Assembly: GCA_021783855.1 (NCBI GenBank)
Contig: JAJXTL010000007.1
Coordinates: 1-40,871 of the forward strand
DNA from: Pseudomonadota bacterium
Lineage (GTDB): Bacteria > Pseudomonadota > Gammaproteobacteria > Burkholderiales > Gallionellaceae
Length of the DNA: 40,871 nucleotides
Reading direction: 5' to 3'
Positions within the stretch are counted from its first letter, which is position 1. Each line of letters starts with the position of its first letter. Shown here one piece after another: positions 1 through 9,382 of this stretch. The notes beneath the pieces were generated by a model, which saw nothing but the letters and a program-made list of their open reading frames with translations, was not told the DNA's origin and searched no databases. A program made the position numbers and the translations under genes.

Positions 1-8
1 CCTCCTTA
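1..8 (-). promoter_or_regulatory. Shine-Dalgarno of a gene beyond the left edge
   Basis: Read on the minus strand, the first bases give TAAGGAGG, a near-perfect ribosome binding site just downstream of the ccoP stop. A further co-transcribed gene must begin a few bases outside the window. In many cbb3 clusters this would be ccoG, but that identity is inference. Confidence 0.5.
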
Positions 9-33
9 GTATGCGGCTGTGGTCTGTTGCCGG

Positions 34-1056
34 CTACTTGGCAGTCGCCGGTTCAGCCGTTGCAGGTGCTTCCGCAAGGCCGCCGCCGAACTTGTACACG
101 TAAACCGCCAGCTTCTTGATGTCGGTATCGCTCAGCTTGCCGGCTTCGGTGAAGCTGGGCATGATGGCGACGCGGGTTTTGGGGTCGCCTGAATTCACGC
201 CATACGTAATGGTGTGCTTGATTCCCTCCGGCGAGCCGTCAAAACGCCATATCTTGTCTGTCAGATTGGCCGAGCCCATCGCCTGCATACCTCTGGCGTC
301 GGCGCCGTGACAGGAGGTGCAGTCGCTTTCCGCGAAGACTTTCTTGCCGGCGGCGACCGCAGCATCGGCATCAGCCTTGACCTTACCCTCGTCGCTCATC
401 GCCTTGACATACTTGGCTACATCGTCGATCTGCTGTGCGGACAAGGTGTCTTTATGCGCGGTCATCATGCCCTGCCGCCCGCCGGAAATCGTGGTGTAAA
501 TGTCGCCTATCGTGCCGCCGTACAACCAGTCATCGTCGTTCAGAACGGGCGCGAACAGCCCCTCCTTGTCTTTGGTGCCTACTCCGTTGGTGCCATGGCA
601 GGGGGCGCAGTTGTCGCCAAACAGCACCTTGCCGGAGCGTTTTACATACTCGGTCAGGTCGCTGTCGGCAAGGATAGCCGCAGGGGCCAAAGTTTTGAGC
701 CTGGCTTCGTACTTGCCGCGCACCGCGTCCACTTCACTCTTGTCGGCTTCCATTTCCTTGATCGCCGTCCATCCCCCAATGCCCTTGAAGAAGGTGTTGG
801 AAGTTGGAATGGGAACGGACGGATAATATAACCAATACACCACCACCCAGATCGCGCTGACTGCCAGGCCCAGCATCCACCACTTGGGCGGCGGGTTGGT
901 AAAGTCAGCCAGGTCGTCGTCCCACAGGTGTCCGGTAGTAGTTACACCTCCATCGGGGTTTTGATAGGGATTGCGGCTGCCGCTCTCGGCGCTCCGCTTA
1001 TGTTGTGCGCGTGTTTGCCCTTTCCCGTCACCAGTAGGGTTTTGATCTTCACTCAT
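34..1056 (-). CDS. ccoP: cbb3-type cytochrome c oxidase subunit III (CcoP/FixP)
   Basis: Membrane-anchored dihaem cytochrome c that passes electrons from soluble or membrane cytochromes c to the CcoN/CcoO core of the high-affinity cbb3 oxidase. A hydrophilic N-terminal stretch of about 55 residues precedes one membrane span (about residues 58-78). Two periplasmic cytochrome c domains follow, with haem motifs CAPCH at residues 150-154 and CTSCH at 246-250. The length of 340 residues is slightly above the usual 290-310 because of the longer N-terminus. The start codon overlaps the ccoQ stop as ATGA, so the two genes are translationally coupled. It is the last complete gene of the operon in the window. 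Confidence 0.96.
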   Translation of the reverse strand: MSEDQNPTGDGKGQTRAQHKRSAESGSRNPYQNPDGGVTTTGHLWDDDLADFTNPPPKWWMLGLAVSAIWVVVYWLYYPSVPIPTSNTFFKGIGGWTAIKEMEADKSEVDAVRGKYEARLKTLAPAAILADSDLTEYVKRSGKVLFGDNCAPCHGTNGVGTKDKEGLFAPVLNDDDWLYGGTIGDIYTTISGGRQGMMTAHKDTLSAQQIDDVAKYVKAMSDEGKVKADADAAVAAGKKVFAESDCTSCHGADARGMQAMGSANLTDKIWRFDGSPEGIKHTITYGVNSGDPKTRVAIMPSFTEAGKLSDTDIKKLAVYVYKFGGGLAEAPATAEPATAK

Positions 1057-1262
1057 TTTTTATCTCCCGAATTGATAAGCTCTTCGTCATCCAGCGCCAT
1101 GCCGCGCCATGACTCAAACTTGTCTTTGTTTGCAGGCCGGAACACCATGAAATAAACGTAGACCATGGCGACGAACACAAATACGGCAAAAAATACGCCG
1201 AGCCAGTCATCCCGGGTCATGGACTCCACATCCATGCCCAGGTATCCCATCAGCTTAATCAC
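1053..1262 (-). CDS. ccoQ: cbb3-type oxidase assembly subunit CcoQ
   Basis: Small single-span subunit that stabilises the CcoP-CcoNO interaction in cbb3 oxidase. The 69-residue product has one hydrophobic helix at about residues 22-42, followed by a charged cytoplasmic tail beginning FRPANKDKFESW, which is typical of FixQ/CcoQ. It is a little longer than the usual 50-60 residues, so an internal Met start is possible. The gene overlaps the 3' end of ccoO by 8 nt and the 5' end of ccoP by 4 nt. Position and size fix the assignment more than sequence does. Confidence 0.88.
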   Translation of the reverse strand: MIKLMGYLGMDVESMTRDDWLGVFFAVFVFVAMVYVYFMVFRPANKDKFESWRGMALDDEELINSGDKK

Positions 1263-2019
1263 GGTAATTCACGCCTTCGGTAAATTTGATTTGGTTGCCG
1301 AGGCCCTGCAGGTAAGCAATGACGGCGTCCAGTTCGGTCTTGCCGGCCACGGCACTATTCGCCCCGGCGATGTCGGCGTCGGTATAGGGCGCGGGATAGA
1401 AAGGCATCTTGCGCATCACTTCCATGGTTTTGGTCACGTTGACCGGATCGACCTTGTTGTTTTCCAGCCAGAAGAAGTTGGGCATCACGGATTCCGGAAC
1501 GACATCGCGAGGGTATCTCAGGTGGCGGCGATGCCATTCATCCGAATACTTGCCGCCGACACGCGCCAGATCAGGCCCGGTGCGCTTGGAACCCCACTGG
1601 AACGGATGGTCGTACATGGATTCCGAAGACACCGAGTAGTGACCATAACGATCCTTCTCGTCGCGGAACGGACGTATCATCTGCGAGTGACACAGGTAAC
1701 AGCCTTCGCGGATGTATACCTCGCGTCCGGCCAGTTCCAGCGGCTTGTATGGTCGTACGCCGTCGCCCGGTTTCCAGTCATCCAGGGATTCACCCGGCTT
1801 GCGATTCCAGACGATGGGCGCCGTGTCACCCGCCTTCTTCTGCGACTCTTTGACGTTGGGCGACAGGTGAGTCATGGTGCTGTCCAGATAGAACAGCGGC
1901 ACGATTTCCACGATACCTGCCACTGACACCGCCAGGGCAACAACGATAAACAACAGGACGGTGCTGCGTTCGAGCTTATCCTGAAATCGGGTTGAATAAA
2001 TTTTGTCGTGAGTGGACAT
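1255..2019 (-). CDS. ccoO: cbb3-type cytochrome c oxidase subunit II (CcoO/FixO)
   Basis: Membrane-anchored monohaem cytochrome c of the cbb3 oxidase. One N-terminal span (about residues 17-40) is followed by a periplasmic domain with a single haem c motif CYLCH at residues 107-111, in the family context EGCYLCHSQMIRPF. The start MSTHDKIYS at 2019 is chosen because AGGAGC lies 7 nt upstream of it. A longer reading frame from 2070 would run into ccoN. The 254-residue product lies within the family range. The ccoN stop is only 10 nt upstream. Confidence 0.95.
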   Translation of the reverse strand: MSTHDKIYSTRFQDKLERSTVLLFIVVALAVSVAGIVEIVPLFYLDSTMTHLSPNVKESQKKAGDTAPIVWNRKPGESLDDWKPGDGVRPYKPLELAGREVYIREGCYLCHSQMIRPFRDEKDRYGHYSVSSESMYDHPFQWGSKRTGPDLARVGGKYSDEWHRRHLRYPRDVVPESVMPNFFWLENNKVDPVNVTKTMEVMRKMPFYPAPYTDADIAGANSAVAGKTELDAVIAYLQGLGNQIKFTEGVNYRD

Positions 2020-2029
2020 GTCTTGCTCC

Positions 2030-3466
2030 TTATGCGCTGGCAGGAACGGCTTTGGTGCTATGCGCAGCACTTGCCTGGCGCACAGTCATCACCACGTTAT
2101 ACAACATGATCCATGCGCCCAGGTTGAAGATGACGCCGCCGACGACGCGCATCGCGTAGTAAGGGTGCATGGCGGATACGGACTCCACAAAGGTATAGGT
2201 CAGCGCGCCATATTCGTCATAATCACGCCACATCAGACCCTGCATGATGCCGGATACCCACATCGCGACCACGTAGATCACGGCGCCTATCGTCGCCATC
2301 CAGAAGTGCACATTCACCAGGCTGTCGGAGTACATCTCGGTGCGCCACAGTTTCTTCACCATATGGTATATCGCGCCTACGGACACCATCGCTACCCAGC
2401 CCAATGCTCCGGAATGCACGTGACCGATGGTCCAGTCGGTGTAGTGTGACAGCGCATTGACGGTCTTGATCGACATCACCGGGCCTTCGAAGGTGGACAT
2501 CGCATAGAACGCCAGAGACACCACCAGGAAGCGCAGGATGTAGTCGGTGCGCAGACGATCCCAGGCGCCGGACAAGGTCATCATGCCGTTCATCGCTCCG
2601 CCCCAGGACGGGATAATCATCGCCAGCGAAATTGCGGCGCCCAGCGAGCCCGCCCAGTCAGGCAATGCGGTGTATTGCAGATGGTGCGCACCCAGCCATA
2701 CATAACCGAAAGTGAGCGCCCAGAAGTGCAACACGGAGAGGCGGTAGGAATATATCGGGCGATTGGCCTGTTTGGGCACGAAGTAGTACATGATCCCCAG
2801 GAAACCGGCGGTCAGGTAGAAGCCCACTGCGTTGTGGCCCCACCACCACTGAATCATGGCATCCTGTACGCCCGAGTAGATGGAATAGGACTTGGTCAGA
2901 CTGACCGGAATGGCCAGACTGTTCACTACATGCAGGTAGGTGATCATGATGATCATGCTCATGAAGAACCAGTTCGATACGTAGATGTGCGAACTCTTGC
3001 GTATCGCGACCGTCATGATGTAATTCAAACCGAATGACAACCAGACCACCGCGATCAGAATATCGATCGGCCATTCCAGCTCTGCATATTCCTTGCCCTG
3101 GGTCATTCCCAGCGGCAGGGTGATGACGGCCAGCACGATGATCAGGTTCCAGCCCCAGAAGGTAAACCAAGCAAGGCTGTTGCTCCACAGCTTGGCTCCG
3201 CCGGTGCGCTGCACGATGTAGTAGCCGGTCGCCATCAAGGTGCAGCCGCCAAACGCGAAAATGACCGCATTGGTATGCAGTGGCCGCAATCGCCCGAAGG
3301 TAATGTAAGGAATGTCGAGATTCATGAACGGCCACGCCAACTCTGATGCGATATATACGCCGAGCAAGGTGCCTACCACAAGATATATGACAGCCGCGAT
3401 GGTAAACCACCTGACCACATCCATATCGTATTTAACAGGTATCGCTTGAGTTGCTTCCACAGTCAT
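2030..3466 (-). CDS. ccoN: cbb3-type cytochrome c oxidase catalytic subunit I (CcoN/FixN)
   Basis: Catalytic subunit that reduces O2 to water at a haem b3-CuB centre and pumps protons. The protein is highly hydrophobic with about 12 membrane spans over 478 residues, the normal FixN length. Metal ligands seen include H64 in [10 protein letters not shown] (low-spin haem b), WGHNAVGFY and the HH pair in [10 protein letters not shown] (CuB side), and [13 protein letters not shown] (haem ligands). It is the first gene of ccoNOQP. cbb3 oxidases serve microaerobic respiration, which suits an organism living at low oxygen. Confidence 0.97.
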   Translation of the reverse strand: MTVEATQAIPVKYDMDVVRWFTIAAVIYLVVGTLLGVYIASELAWPFMNLDIPYITFGRLRPLHTNAVIFAFGGCTLMATGYYIVQRTGGAKLWSNSLAWFTFWGWNLIIVLAVITLPLGMTQGKEYAELEWPIDILIAVVWLSFGLNYIMTVAIRKSSHIYVSNWFFMSMIIMITYLHVVNSLAIPVSLTKSYSIYSGVQDAMIQWWWGHNAVGFYLTAGFLGIMYYFVPKQANRPIYSYRLSVLHFWALTFGYVWLGAHHLQYTALPDWAGSLGAAISLAMIIPSWGGAMNGMMTLSGAWDRLRTDYILRFLVVSLAFYAMSTFEGPVMSIKTVNALSHYTDWTIGHVHSGALGWVAMVSVGAIYHMVKKLWRTEMYSDSLVNVHFWMATIGAVIYVVAMWVSGIMQGLMWRDYDEYGALTYTFVESVSAMHPYYAMRVVGGVIFNLGAWIMLYNVVMTVRQASAAHSTKAVPASA

Positions 3467-3865
3467 TTCCCCCTTTTAGCTATAGCATTAAACGGTGCGT
3501 TGTTCACTCCAATCAAACGAATGACGCATTTCCTTGCATTCAGCTTACAAACCAAAGCGCCATGGTACACCGACAAGCGAGCAAATAAATATATTTAAGC
3601 CCGCTCAAATTGCTCGGGTATATGGCTGATTGCAAGACAGAAAAATCATATCAATCAATACTCGCCAACACGTAAATGTAGCCCTAACTGCATTACATGG
3701 CCTGAATCCGACCGCATACTTAAATAACTTATTTTAAATACATCTTATTTTCGTAAGCAGGCTTTGTCAAGCGAGAAAATCAGAGTTTGCTTATGTGATC
3801 GATCGGCAGTCAATAAGCCAGCAAGGGGTAGCCCAAGCCGCGAAGATCATTTGCAAAGCGAGGCG
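3467..3865. other. 399-nt spacer upstream of ccoN
   Basis: No convincing gene. The spacer is AT-rich in places and contains a perfect 12-bp AT palindrome (TAAATATATTTA, 3586-3597). It must hold the ccoN promoter on the minus strand, and also whatever lies downstream of the SafE gene. No clear FNR/ANR box or -35/-10 pair could be defended. Confidence 0.4.
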
Positions 3866-4576
3866 TCAGGCATCCACATGACAGCTGCCAGCCCAGCCGT
3901 GTACGGCAAACACATAGCCTACCTTGGTCAGTCCGTATATGCCGAATGCCGTCACGATCAGGCCGGCAAATAAACGGACTCGGGGAGATTGTATCCAACG
4001 ACGGCAACGCTCCCAGAACAGGCCGATGACCAGCAGATTTGGCAAAGTTCCCAGTCCGAAGGCCAGCATGATCAACGCGCCGCTTCGCGCGTGACCGCTG
4101 GCCAGTGCCGTGACCAGCACGCTGTACACCAGTCCGCACGGCAACCAGCCCCATAATGCGCCAAGCAGCAGGGCGCGTGTCGGAGTGGTAACAGGAAGCA
4201 GGGGGCGTGTCAGCGGTTGGATGTGTTGCCACAACAGGCGGCCCACTTGCTCGATGCGGCGTACCAGGCTCCATATTCCGGCAAGGTACAAGCCTAACGC
4301 GATCAGCATCAGGTTTGATAGCGCAAACAGCAAATACTGTACAGGCACTACATCGCGCAATAAAAAACCGGCTTGTCCGATGCTGCCTGCCAGCGCGCCT
4401 GCCAGCGTGTAGCTGGCGATGCGCCCGCTGTTGTAAGCCAGGTGGAATGACCAGCGTGTACCGTCTTTCGGTAATTGCGCGGTGAGGATGCCGACAATAC
4501 TGCCGCACATGCCGAGGCAATGTACGCCGCCCAGCAACCCTACAAAAAATACCGCGATGATGCTGAATTCAGTCAT
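3866..4576 (-). CDS. SafE/TauE-type (UreH-domain) cytochrome biogenesis membrane protein
   Basis: Integral membrane protein of 236 residues with about six spans, of the UreH/SafE fold related to the DsbD/CcdA transmembrane domain. The family signature GGVHCLGMCG lies at about residues 16-25, and a matching half GWLPCGLVYS near residue 150 places a second cysteine in a paired helix. Members of this family are very often encoded beside ccoNOQP and are thought to help copper handling or haem/thiol chemistry during oxidase assembly. The older name sulfite exporter is not supported here. It lies 400 bp upstream of ccoN on the same strand. Confidence 0.8.
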   Translation of the reverse strand: MTEFSIIAVFFVGLLGGVHCLGMCGSIVGILTAQLPKDGTRWSFHLAYNSGRIASYTLAGALAGSIGQAGFLLRDVVPVQYLLFALSNLMLIALGLYLAGIWSLVRRIEQVGRLLWQHIQPLTRPLLPVTTPTRALLLGALWGWLPCGLVYSVLVTALASGHARSGALIMLAFGLGTLPNLLVIGLFWERCRRWIQSPRVRLFAGLIVTAFGIYGLTKVGYVFAVHGWAGSCHVDA

Positions 4577-4792
4577 GCGCTGTTTTGTGGCTCCATATTT
4601 TCAGACAGGTAGGCTGTTTTGATTCATCGTACCCCAACTGCCTCCATCGGTATGGAAACACACGGCGTATCGGTACGTCAATGCTCTGCTGCTGTTCTGA
4701 CCGGGGATCGGATGGGAGGCGCCCGCTGATGGCCTGGCGGACAAACGCCAAAATTTCATTGAAAAGTCACCGGCAGCGATATGAAATTGTGC

Positions 4793-4798
4793 TAGGAT
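4793..4798 (+). promoter_or_regulatory. possible extended -10 promoter for the 31-residue peptide gene
   Basis: TGCTAGGAT at 4790-4798 is an extended -10 (TG-N-TAGGAT) 53 nt ahead of the start codon at 4852. No good -35 sits at 17 bp, so this is only a candidate. Confidence 0.25.
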
Positions 4799-4851
4799 GC
4801 CTATCGCTTGATCGGTTTTTTGTGTCTCACCTGATTACCTGGGAGGAAAAA

Positions 4852-4947
4852 ATGGCAATGCTCGCGACAATCTGTGCAGTTGGTACCGCAATCGGGGCCG
4901 TTCTGTTTTCCTTGTGGATGCTGAAGCAACTGTTCACCAGCAATTAA
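4852..4947 (+). CDS. 31-residue single-span membrane peptide
   Basis: Function unknown. The start is set by a strong ribosome binding site, GGGAGG at 4841-4846, 5 nt upstream. The product begins MAMLATICAVG and ends LKQLFTSN. It is one hydrophobic helix of about 22 residues with a lysine and a polar tail at the C-terminal end. It stands alone on the plus strand between the SafE gene and the GNAT gene. Small single-span peptides accompany many respiratory oxidases, and the cbb3 operon is 1.4 kb away, but any link to the oxidase is speculation. The frame is open further upstream to 4585, but no comparable ribosome binding site supports a longer product. Confidence 0.55.
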   Translation: MAMLATICAVGTAIGAVLFSLWMLKQLFTSN

Positions 4948-5141
4948 TCTGTCTTCGCTGCAAGAAGCCGCTTTCAGTGGGATCGCGGTAAACGCTTTCG
5001 GCGCCAGTGTGACACCTCGTCAGTCTGCATGCACCTGGTGCTCCGGTAGTGTATGGCACCGTCAGCCCCTTGCACTTGAAAATGGAGTCGGTCGCTGCGT
5101 ATCAAGAATTCATGCAAGTTACTGAATACGCTAAGTAAAAA

Positions 5142-6134
5142 TTACTGTAAGTCCTGTTTTCCAGGTTCGATTAAAAATTTTAGTTTACCCATTATCCAGT
5201 TAACAAGCGCATTGCTGTGCCGGTAATAGAGGCTGGTTTCAACCATTTGAGCGCCCAGCAAATGCTTGAAATGATATGAAGTCACGCCTAATTCCAGTTG
5301 CTGGTAACCGTCCTTCAAACAGGCTTCGATGCACTTCAGGCAGATCACGTAATACAGCCCGTATTGGCGATTGCGCAGGTAATCCATGCCGACATAGGTG
5401 AAACACGCTTTTTTGTTTTTGCCGATGATCTGGGCAAAACCGATCAGTGTGCCGGCATCGAAGAACAGCAGAAACTTGCTGATGGCGGCGGTGTTTTGAA
5501 AATAGGCCAAAGTGAGTTGCTCGAATTTCAGCGGTGCATGGTTGTATGTGTTCATGTAGAGTTGAAACACCTGCGGAACAAGATATTCCGGCAGGGCTGT
5601 ATGTTCCTCAATCTGCAATGTTTGTGCTTTTTCCAGCTTGTGTCTGAAATCGTTGCGCCGCCGGGCGTCCAGTCCTGAATAGTAATCGCCCTCAATGGTC
5701 AGGACCGGCACGGGCAGGCCGCGCGCCCTGATGAAACCTTGCAGAGGCAGGTTTTCCCTGAAACCCTTGTAGGCTAGCAGTGCAGTTTTTTTACCCAGCG
5801 TTGTGTTGACCAGCGCCAAGACTTCGGCTGAAATTTCTCCGCCTATCACGCCGAAATCTGTCGAGGGGTGGCCGACGCATACATACTCGAACCTGATCCA
5901 GTTGATGCATTTTTTCAGCAGTCCATCCGGCAATAGCGCACCAGGGCTGAAGGTGCCCATAAAATAAGGGACAATAGCCAGACGCCGCCCTTGTCTTTCG
6001 ATCGCCAGATAGCGACAGTCAAAACCTGCAATATTTGAAGCCTGAAACGTCTTGTGAAATGCCGCGCCTTCCGGTTCGTCGGGCAGAAAGTCGTCCGGGG
6101 GCGTATTCAGCTCTACGGCGCTTAAATCATGCAT
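5142..6134 (-). CDS. GNAT-fold (FemAB/BioF2-like) acyltransferase family protein
   Basis: A 330-residue protein resembling the Acetyltransf_6/FemAB-like branch of the GNAT superfamily. The second half contains the typical segment DARRRNDFRHKLEKA, the acyl-CoA-binding-type strand GTLIGFAQIIG, and the C-terminal pattern YYVICLKCIEACLKDGYQQLELG, split here as YYVICLKCIEA and GYQQLELGVTSYHFK. It has no signal peptide or membrane span. Relatives are annotated as peptidogalycan biosynthesis or N-acetyltransferase proteins, but the substrate is not known. It begins 4 nt after the FAD oxidoreductase stop and so is probably the last gene of the trpE transcript. The ribosome binding site is weak. Confidence 0.65.
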   Translation of the reverse strand: MHDLSAVELNTPPDDFLPDEPEGAAFHKTFQASNIAGFDCRYLAIERQGRRLAIVPYFMGTFSPGALLPDGLLKKCINWIRFEYVCVGHPSTDFGVIGGEISAEVLALVNTTLGKKTALLAYKGFRENLPLQGFIRARGLPVPVLTIEGDYYSGLDARRRNDFRHKLEKAQTLQIEEHTALPEYLVPQVFQLYMNTYNHAPLKFEQLTLAYFQNTAAISKFLLFFDAGTLIGFAQIIGKNKKACFTYVGMDYLRNRQYGLYYVICLKCIEACLKDGYQQLELGVTSYHFKHLLGAQMVETSLYYRHSNALVNWIMGKLKFLIEPGKQDLQ

Positions 6135-6138
6135 CGTG

Positions 6139-7776
6139 TCAGCTTGATGCAGAGCTGGCCGCCGATAATATGCTCAGCGCCACCGCTTCGGCGATTTCTA
6201 TGCCGTCAACTGCCGCCGATAAAATTCCACCGGCATAGCCCGCGCCTTCACCCGCAGGATACAGGCCGCGCGTGTTGATGCTTTGCAAGTCAAGCGCATT
6301 GCGCCTGATGCGTATCGGAGAGGATGTGCGCGTCTCTACGCCGGTCAGCACCGCATCGGGCAGATCGAACCCTTTGATCTGTTTGGCAAAGGCGGGCAGC
6401 GCTTCCTTTATCGCGGCAATGGCATAGTCGGGCAGCGCGGCGGAAAGGTCGGTCAAATGCACGCCTGGGGTGTAGGACGGTTGCACCGAGCCCAGCATGG
6501 TTGAAGGTCTGCCTGCCAGAAAATCGCCGAGCAGCTGGCCGGGCGCCTGATAGGTGCCGCCGCCCAGCTTGAAAGCTTGCGATTCCCAGTGCCTTTGAAA
6601 TGCAATGCCGGCCAGCGGGTCGCCGGGATAATCCTGTTCGGGCGTAATGCCCACCACGATGCCCGCGTTGGCGTTGCGTTCGTTGCGCGAATACTGGCTC
6701 ATGCCGTTGGTCACCACGCGGCCCGGTTCGGAAGTCGCGGCGACCACCGTACCGCCGGGGCACATGCAGAAGCTGTACACGGAGCGCCCGTTGCCGGCGT
6801 GATGCACCAGCTTGTAATCTGCCGCACCCAGCAGTTCATTGCCCGCGTTCCTGCCGTAGCGGGCGGCATCGATCAACGATTGCGGATGTTCGATGCGAAA
6901 GCCGATGGAGAAAGGTTTGGCTTCGATGTAAATGCCGCGCTTGTGTATCATCTCGAAGGTGTCGCGTGCGCTGTGTCCGACCGCCAGCACCAGATGATTC
7001 GTAGCGATGCGCTCGCCGCTGGCGAGTACCACGCCGCGCACTTGTTGCATGTCGGGGCCATGCTCGATTTCGATGTCATCGACACGGCTCTCGAAGCGGA
7101 TTTCGCCGCCCAAAGACTGAATAGTTTCACGCATCTTTTCGACCATTCCCACTAAACGAAACGTGCCGATATGCGGGTGGCTGACGTACAATATTTCGGG
7201 AGGTGCGCCGGCCTTGACGAATTCATCCAGCACTTTGCGGCCCAGATGGCGCGGGTCTTTGATCTGGCTATACAGCTTGCCGTCCGAGAAGGTCCCCGCA
7301 CCGCCTTCACCGAATTGCACGTTGGATTCCGGGTTGAGTACGCCCTGACGCCACAGTCCGAAGGTGTCCTTTGTCCGCTCGCGTACCGCTTTGCCGCGCT
7401 CCAGAATCAGCGGGCGAAAACCCATCTGAGCCAGCAGCAGTCCCGCGAACAGACCGGCAGGCCCCATGCCGATGACGATAGGTCTGGAGGATAAATTCTG
7501 CGGGGCATGAGCTGCGAAGTGATAGCGGGTGTCGGGCGTAACCCTGACATGTTGATCGTTCTTAAACCGTGCAAGAACAGCCGTCTCATCCTGCACCGTC
7601 ACGTCCAGCGTGTAGGTGAACAGGATGGCGTGGGCTTTGCGCGCATCGGTTCCGCGTTTGAAAATGACGTAGCCGAGCAACTCATCCTCAGGCAGGTTGA
7701 GCCGCTTGAGGATTGCCGTCCTGATGCCGTCTTCGGGATGTCCGATGGGCAGTTTTATTTCGGTTAAACGCAACAT
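6139..7776 (-). CDS. FAD-dependent NAD(P)-type oxidoreductase
   Basis: A 545-residue flavoprotein of the family annotated as NAD(P)/FAD-dependent oxidoreductase or FAD-dependent dehydrogenase. A distinctive N-terminal domain of about 100 residues ([18 protein letters not shown]) is followed by the FAD-binding dinucleotide fold IVIGMGPAGLFAGLLLAQMG. Next come GEGGAGTFSDGKL, and near the C-terminus the closing FAD motif YPAGEGAGYAGGI. The start at 7776 is preferred over an upstream in-frame Met because it overlaps the trpE stop as TAATG, implying translational coupling. The substrate is unknown. Confidence 0.8.
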   Translation of the reverse strand: MLRLTEIKLPIGHPEDGIRTAILKRLNLPEDELLGYVIFKRGTDARKAHAILFTYTLDVTVQDETAVLARFKNDQHVRVTPDTRYHFAAHAPQNLSSRPIVIGMGPAGLFAGLLLAQMGFRPLILERGKAVRERTKDTFGLWRQGVLNPESNVQFGEGGAGTFSDGKLYSQIKDPRHLGRKVLDEFVKAGAPPEILYVSHPHIGTFRLVGMVEKMRETIQSLGGEIRFESRVDDIEIEHGPDMQQVRGVVLASGERIATNHLVLAVGHSARDTFEMIHKRGIYIEAKPFSIGFRIEHPQSLIDAARYGRNAGNELLGAADYKLVHHAGNGRSVYSFCMCPGGTVVAATSEPGRVVTNGMSQYSRNERNANAGIVVGITPEQDYPGDPLAGIAFQRHWESQAFKLGGGTYQAPGQLLGDFLAGRPSTMLGSVQPSYTPGVHLTDLSAALPDYAIAAIKEALPAFAKQIKGFDLPDAVLTGVETRTSSPIRIRRNALDLQSINTRGLYPAGEGAGYAGGILSAAVDGIEIAEAVALSILSAASSASS

Positions 7777-9263
7777 TAGCGATGCGCCTGTTCGTCCAGG
7801 CCATCCAGCACCATTTCGGCGGCGCGCAGCACCGCACGCGCCTTGTTCTGCGTCTCCTGCCACTCGCTGTCAGGCACCGAGTCGGCAACGATGCCCGCAC
7901 CCGCCTGTACGTACAGCGTCTGATCCTTTACCACCGCGGTGCGCAAGGCAATCGCGACATCCATGTCGCCGTTGAAACCCAGATAGCCGACCGCGCCTGC
8001 GTAAATTCCGCGTTTGGAAGGTTCCAACTCGTCGATGATTTCCATTGCACGCACTTTTGCAGCGCCCGATACCGTTCCAGCCGGAAAAGTGGCTTTGAGC
8101 ACGTCCATCGCAGAGAGGCCCGGCTTGAGCTTGGCGTCCACGTTAGAGACGATGTGCATGACATGCGAATAACGCTCGATGATCATTTTTTCGGTGAGTT
8201 TGACCGTGCCGTTTTGTGCTACGCGACCGATGTCGTTGCGCCCCAGGTCGATCAGCATCAGATGTTCGGCCAGCTCTTTCGGGTCTGCCAGCAGTTCCTG
8301 CGCGAGTTCGGCGTCCTGTTGCGGCGATTTGCCGCGCGGCCTTGTTCCGGCGATCGGGCGCACTGTCACGGTGTCGCCTTCCAGACGCACCAGGATCTCC
8401 GGCGAAGAGCCGACCACATGATGATCGCCCATGTCGTAATAGAACATGTAGGGAGACGGGTTGATGCTGCGCAGGGCGCGGTACAGTGAGAGCGGCGAGG
8501 CGGGGAAGGGTTGCGTCATGCGCTGCGACAGCACCACTTGCATGATGTCGCCGTCGAAAATGTATTGTTTGGCTCTCTCTACCGCTGCCTTGAAAGCCGC
8601 CTCGCCGAATTCGGATTTTGCATCAGTGCGCAGCGCGGGCAGTTCAAACGGAATCTCGACGGGTCGACGCAGCATGCCGACCAGTTCGCGCAAACGTTCG
8701 CGCGCAAGCTGGTAGGCATCATCTGCGCCCGGATCGGCATATACGATGAAGGTCAGTTTGCCTGTGAGATTATCCACCACCGCCAGTTGCTCGGTGAGCA
8801 TCAACAGGATGTCAGGTGTGCCGATGGCGTCTGGCTTGTGAACTTTGGCTAAACGAGGTTCGATGTAACGTATGGTTTCGTAGCCGAAGTACCCGGCAAG
8901 ACCCCCGGTGTAACGCGGCAGGCCTGACAAGGGAGCCGCTTTAAAACGCGACTGGTATTCGCTGATGAAGTCCAGCGGATTATCGACTGTGTGGGTTGTA
9001 TCAGTATCCTTGTGCGTCAGCGTAACCAGCTTGCCGCGCACCGTGATGCGGGTGTCGGCGGGCAGACCGATGAAGGAATAACGCCCGAAACGCTCGCCTC
9101 CCTGAACGGATTCGAGCAGATAGGAAAACGGCTGGTTGGCCAGTTTGAGATACAGCGACAACGGCGTATCGAGATCGGCGAAGGTCTGTGCAACCAGCGG
9201 GATGCGGTTGTATCCCTGTAAGGCCAGTGCGTCGAATTCCTGTTCTGTAATCGGGTGCGGCAT
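7776..9263 (-). CDS. trpE: anthranilate synthase component I
   Basis: Converts chorismate to anthranilate with the TrpG glutaminase, the first step of tryptophan synthesis. Its 495 residues are the normal length. The N-terminal segment [17 protein letters not shown] carries the LLES-type tryptophan feedback site. The chorismate-binding half contains [34 protein letters not shown] and [15 protein letters not shown]. The last motif reads GAAK where many family members have GAPK. A GGAGG site lies 7 nt before the start. trpG is not visible here; in related genomes it would follow, but the FAD oxidoreductase gene follows instead. Confidence 0.96.
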   Translation of the reverse strand: MPHPITEQEFDALALQGYNRIPLVAQTFADLDTPLSLYLKLANQPFSYLLESVQGGERFGRYSFIGLPADTRITVRGKLVTLTHKDTDTTHTVDNPLDFISEYQSRFKAAPLSGLPRYTGGLAGYFGYETIRYIEPRLAKVHKPDAIGTPDILLMLTEQLAVVDNLTGKLTFIVYADPGADDAYQLARERLRELVGMLRRPVEIPFELPALRTDAKSEFGEAAFKAAVERAKQYIFDGDIMQVVLSQRMTQPFPASPLSLYRALRSINPSPYMFYYDMGDHHVVGSSPEILVRLEGDTVTVRPIAGTRPRGKSPQQDAELAQELLADPKELAEHLMLIDLGRNDIGRVAQNGTVKLTEKMIIERYSHVMHIVSNVDAKLKPGLSAMDVLKATFPAGTVSGAAKVRAMEIIDELEPSKRGIYAGAVGYLGFNGDMDVAIALRTAVVKDQTLYVQAGAGIVADSVPDSEWQETQNKARAVLRAAEMVLDGLDEQAHR

Positions 9264-9276
9264 GAAAAACCTCCAG

Positions 9277-9374
9277 ATCAGGAATCAGGAATCAGTATGC
9301 AGCAAAACGAGTGGATTTTCCCATGTCAGCCAAACCACTTTTCTGCATCCTCAATCCTCGATCCTCGATCCTTA
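9277..9374. repeat. two heptamer tandem arrays flanking an imperfect inverted repeat
   Basis: Between gph and trpE, three 7-nt units ATCAGGA/ATCAGGA/ATCAGTA occupy 9277-9297. Four units ATCCTCA/ATCCTCG/ATCCTCG/ATCCTTA occupy 9347-9374. The 49 bp between them begin GCAGCAAAACGAGTGG and end CCACTTTTCTGC, an imperfect inverted repeat. The arrays make up most of this 119-nt spacer. Function unknown. Confidence 0.7.
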
Positions 9375-9382
9375 ATTCTATT

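Noticed and set aside
2658..3410. Long second frame inside ccoN
   Set aside because: It is an out-of-frame shadow of a membrane protein gene, rich in His and Arg, with no independent start signal.
3467..3865. FNR/ANR box upstream of ccoN (TTGATATGATTTTT read on the minus strand near 3645)
   Set aside because: Only the left half fits TTGAT-N4-ATCAA. The right half is absent, so oxygen control cannot be claimed from sequence.
4569..4751. 60-residue minus-strand frame upstream of the SafE gene
   Set aside because: No ribosome binding site, no motif, and composition unlike its neighbours.
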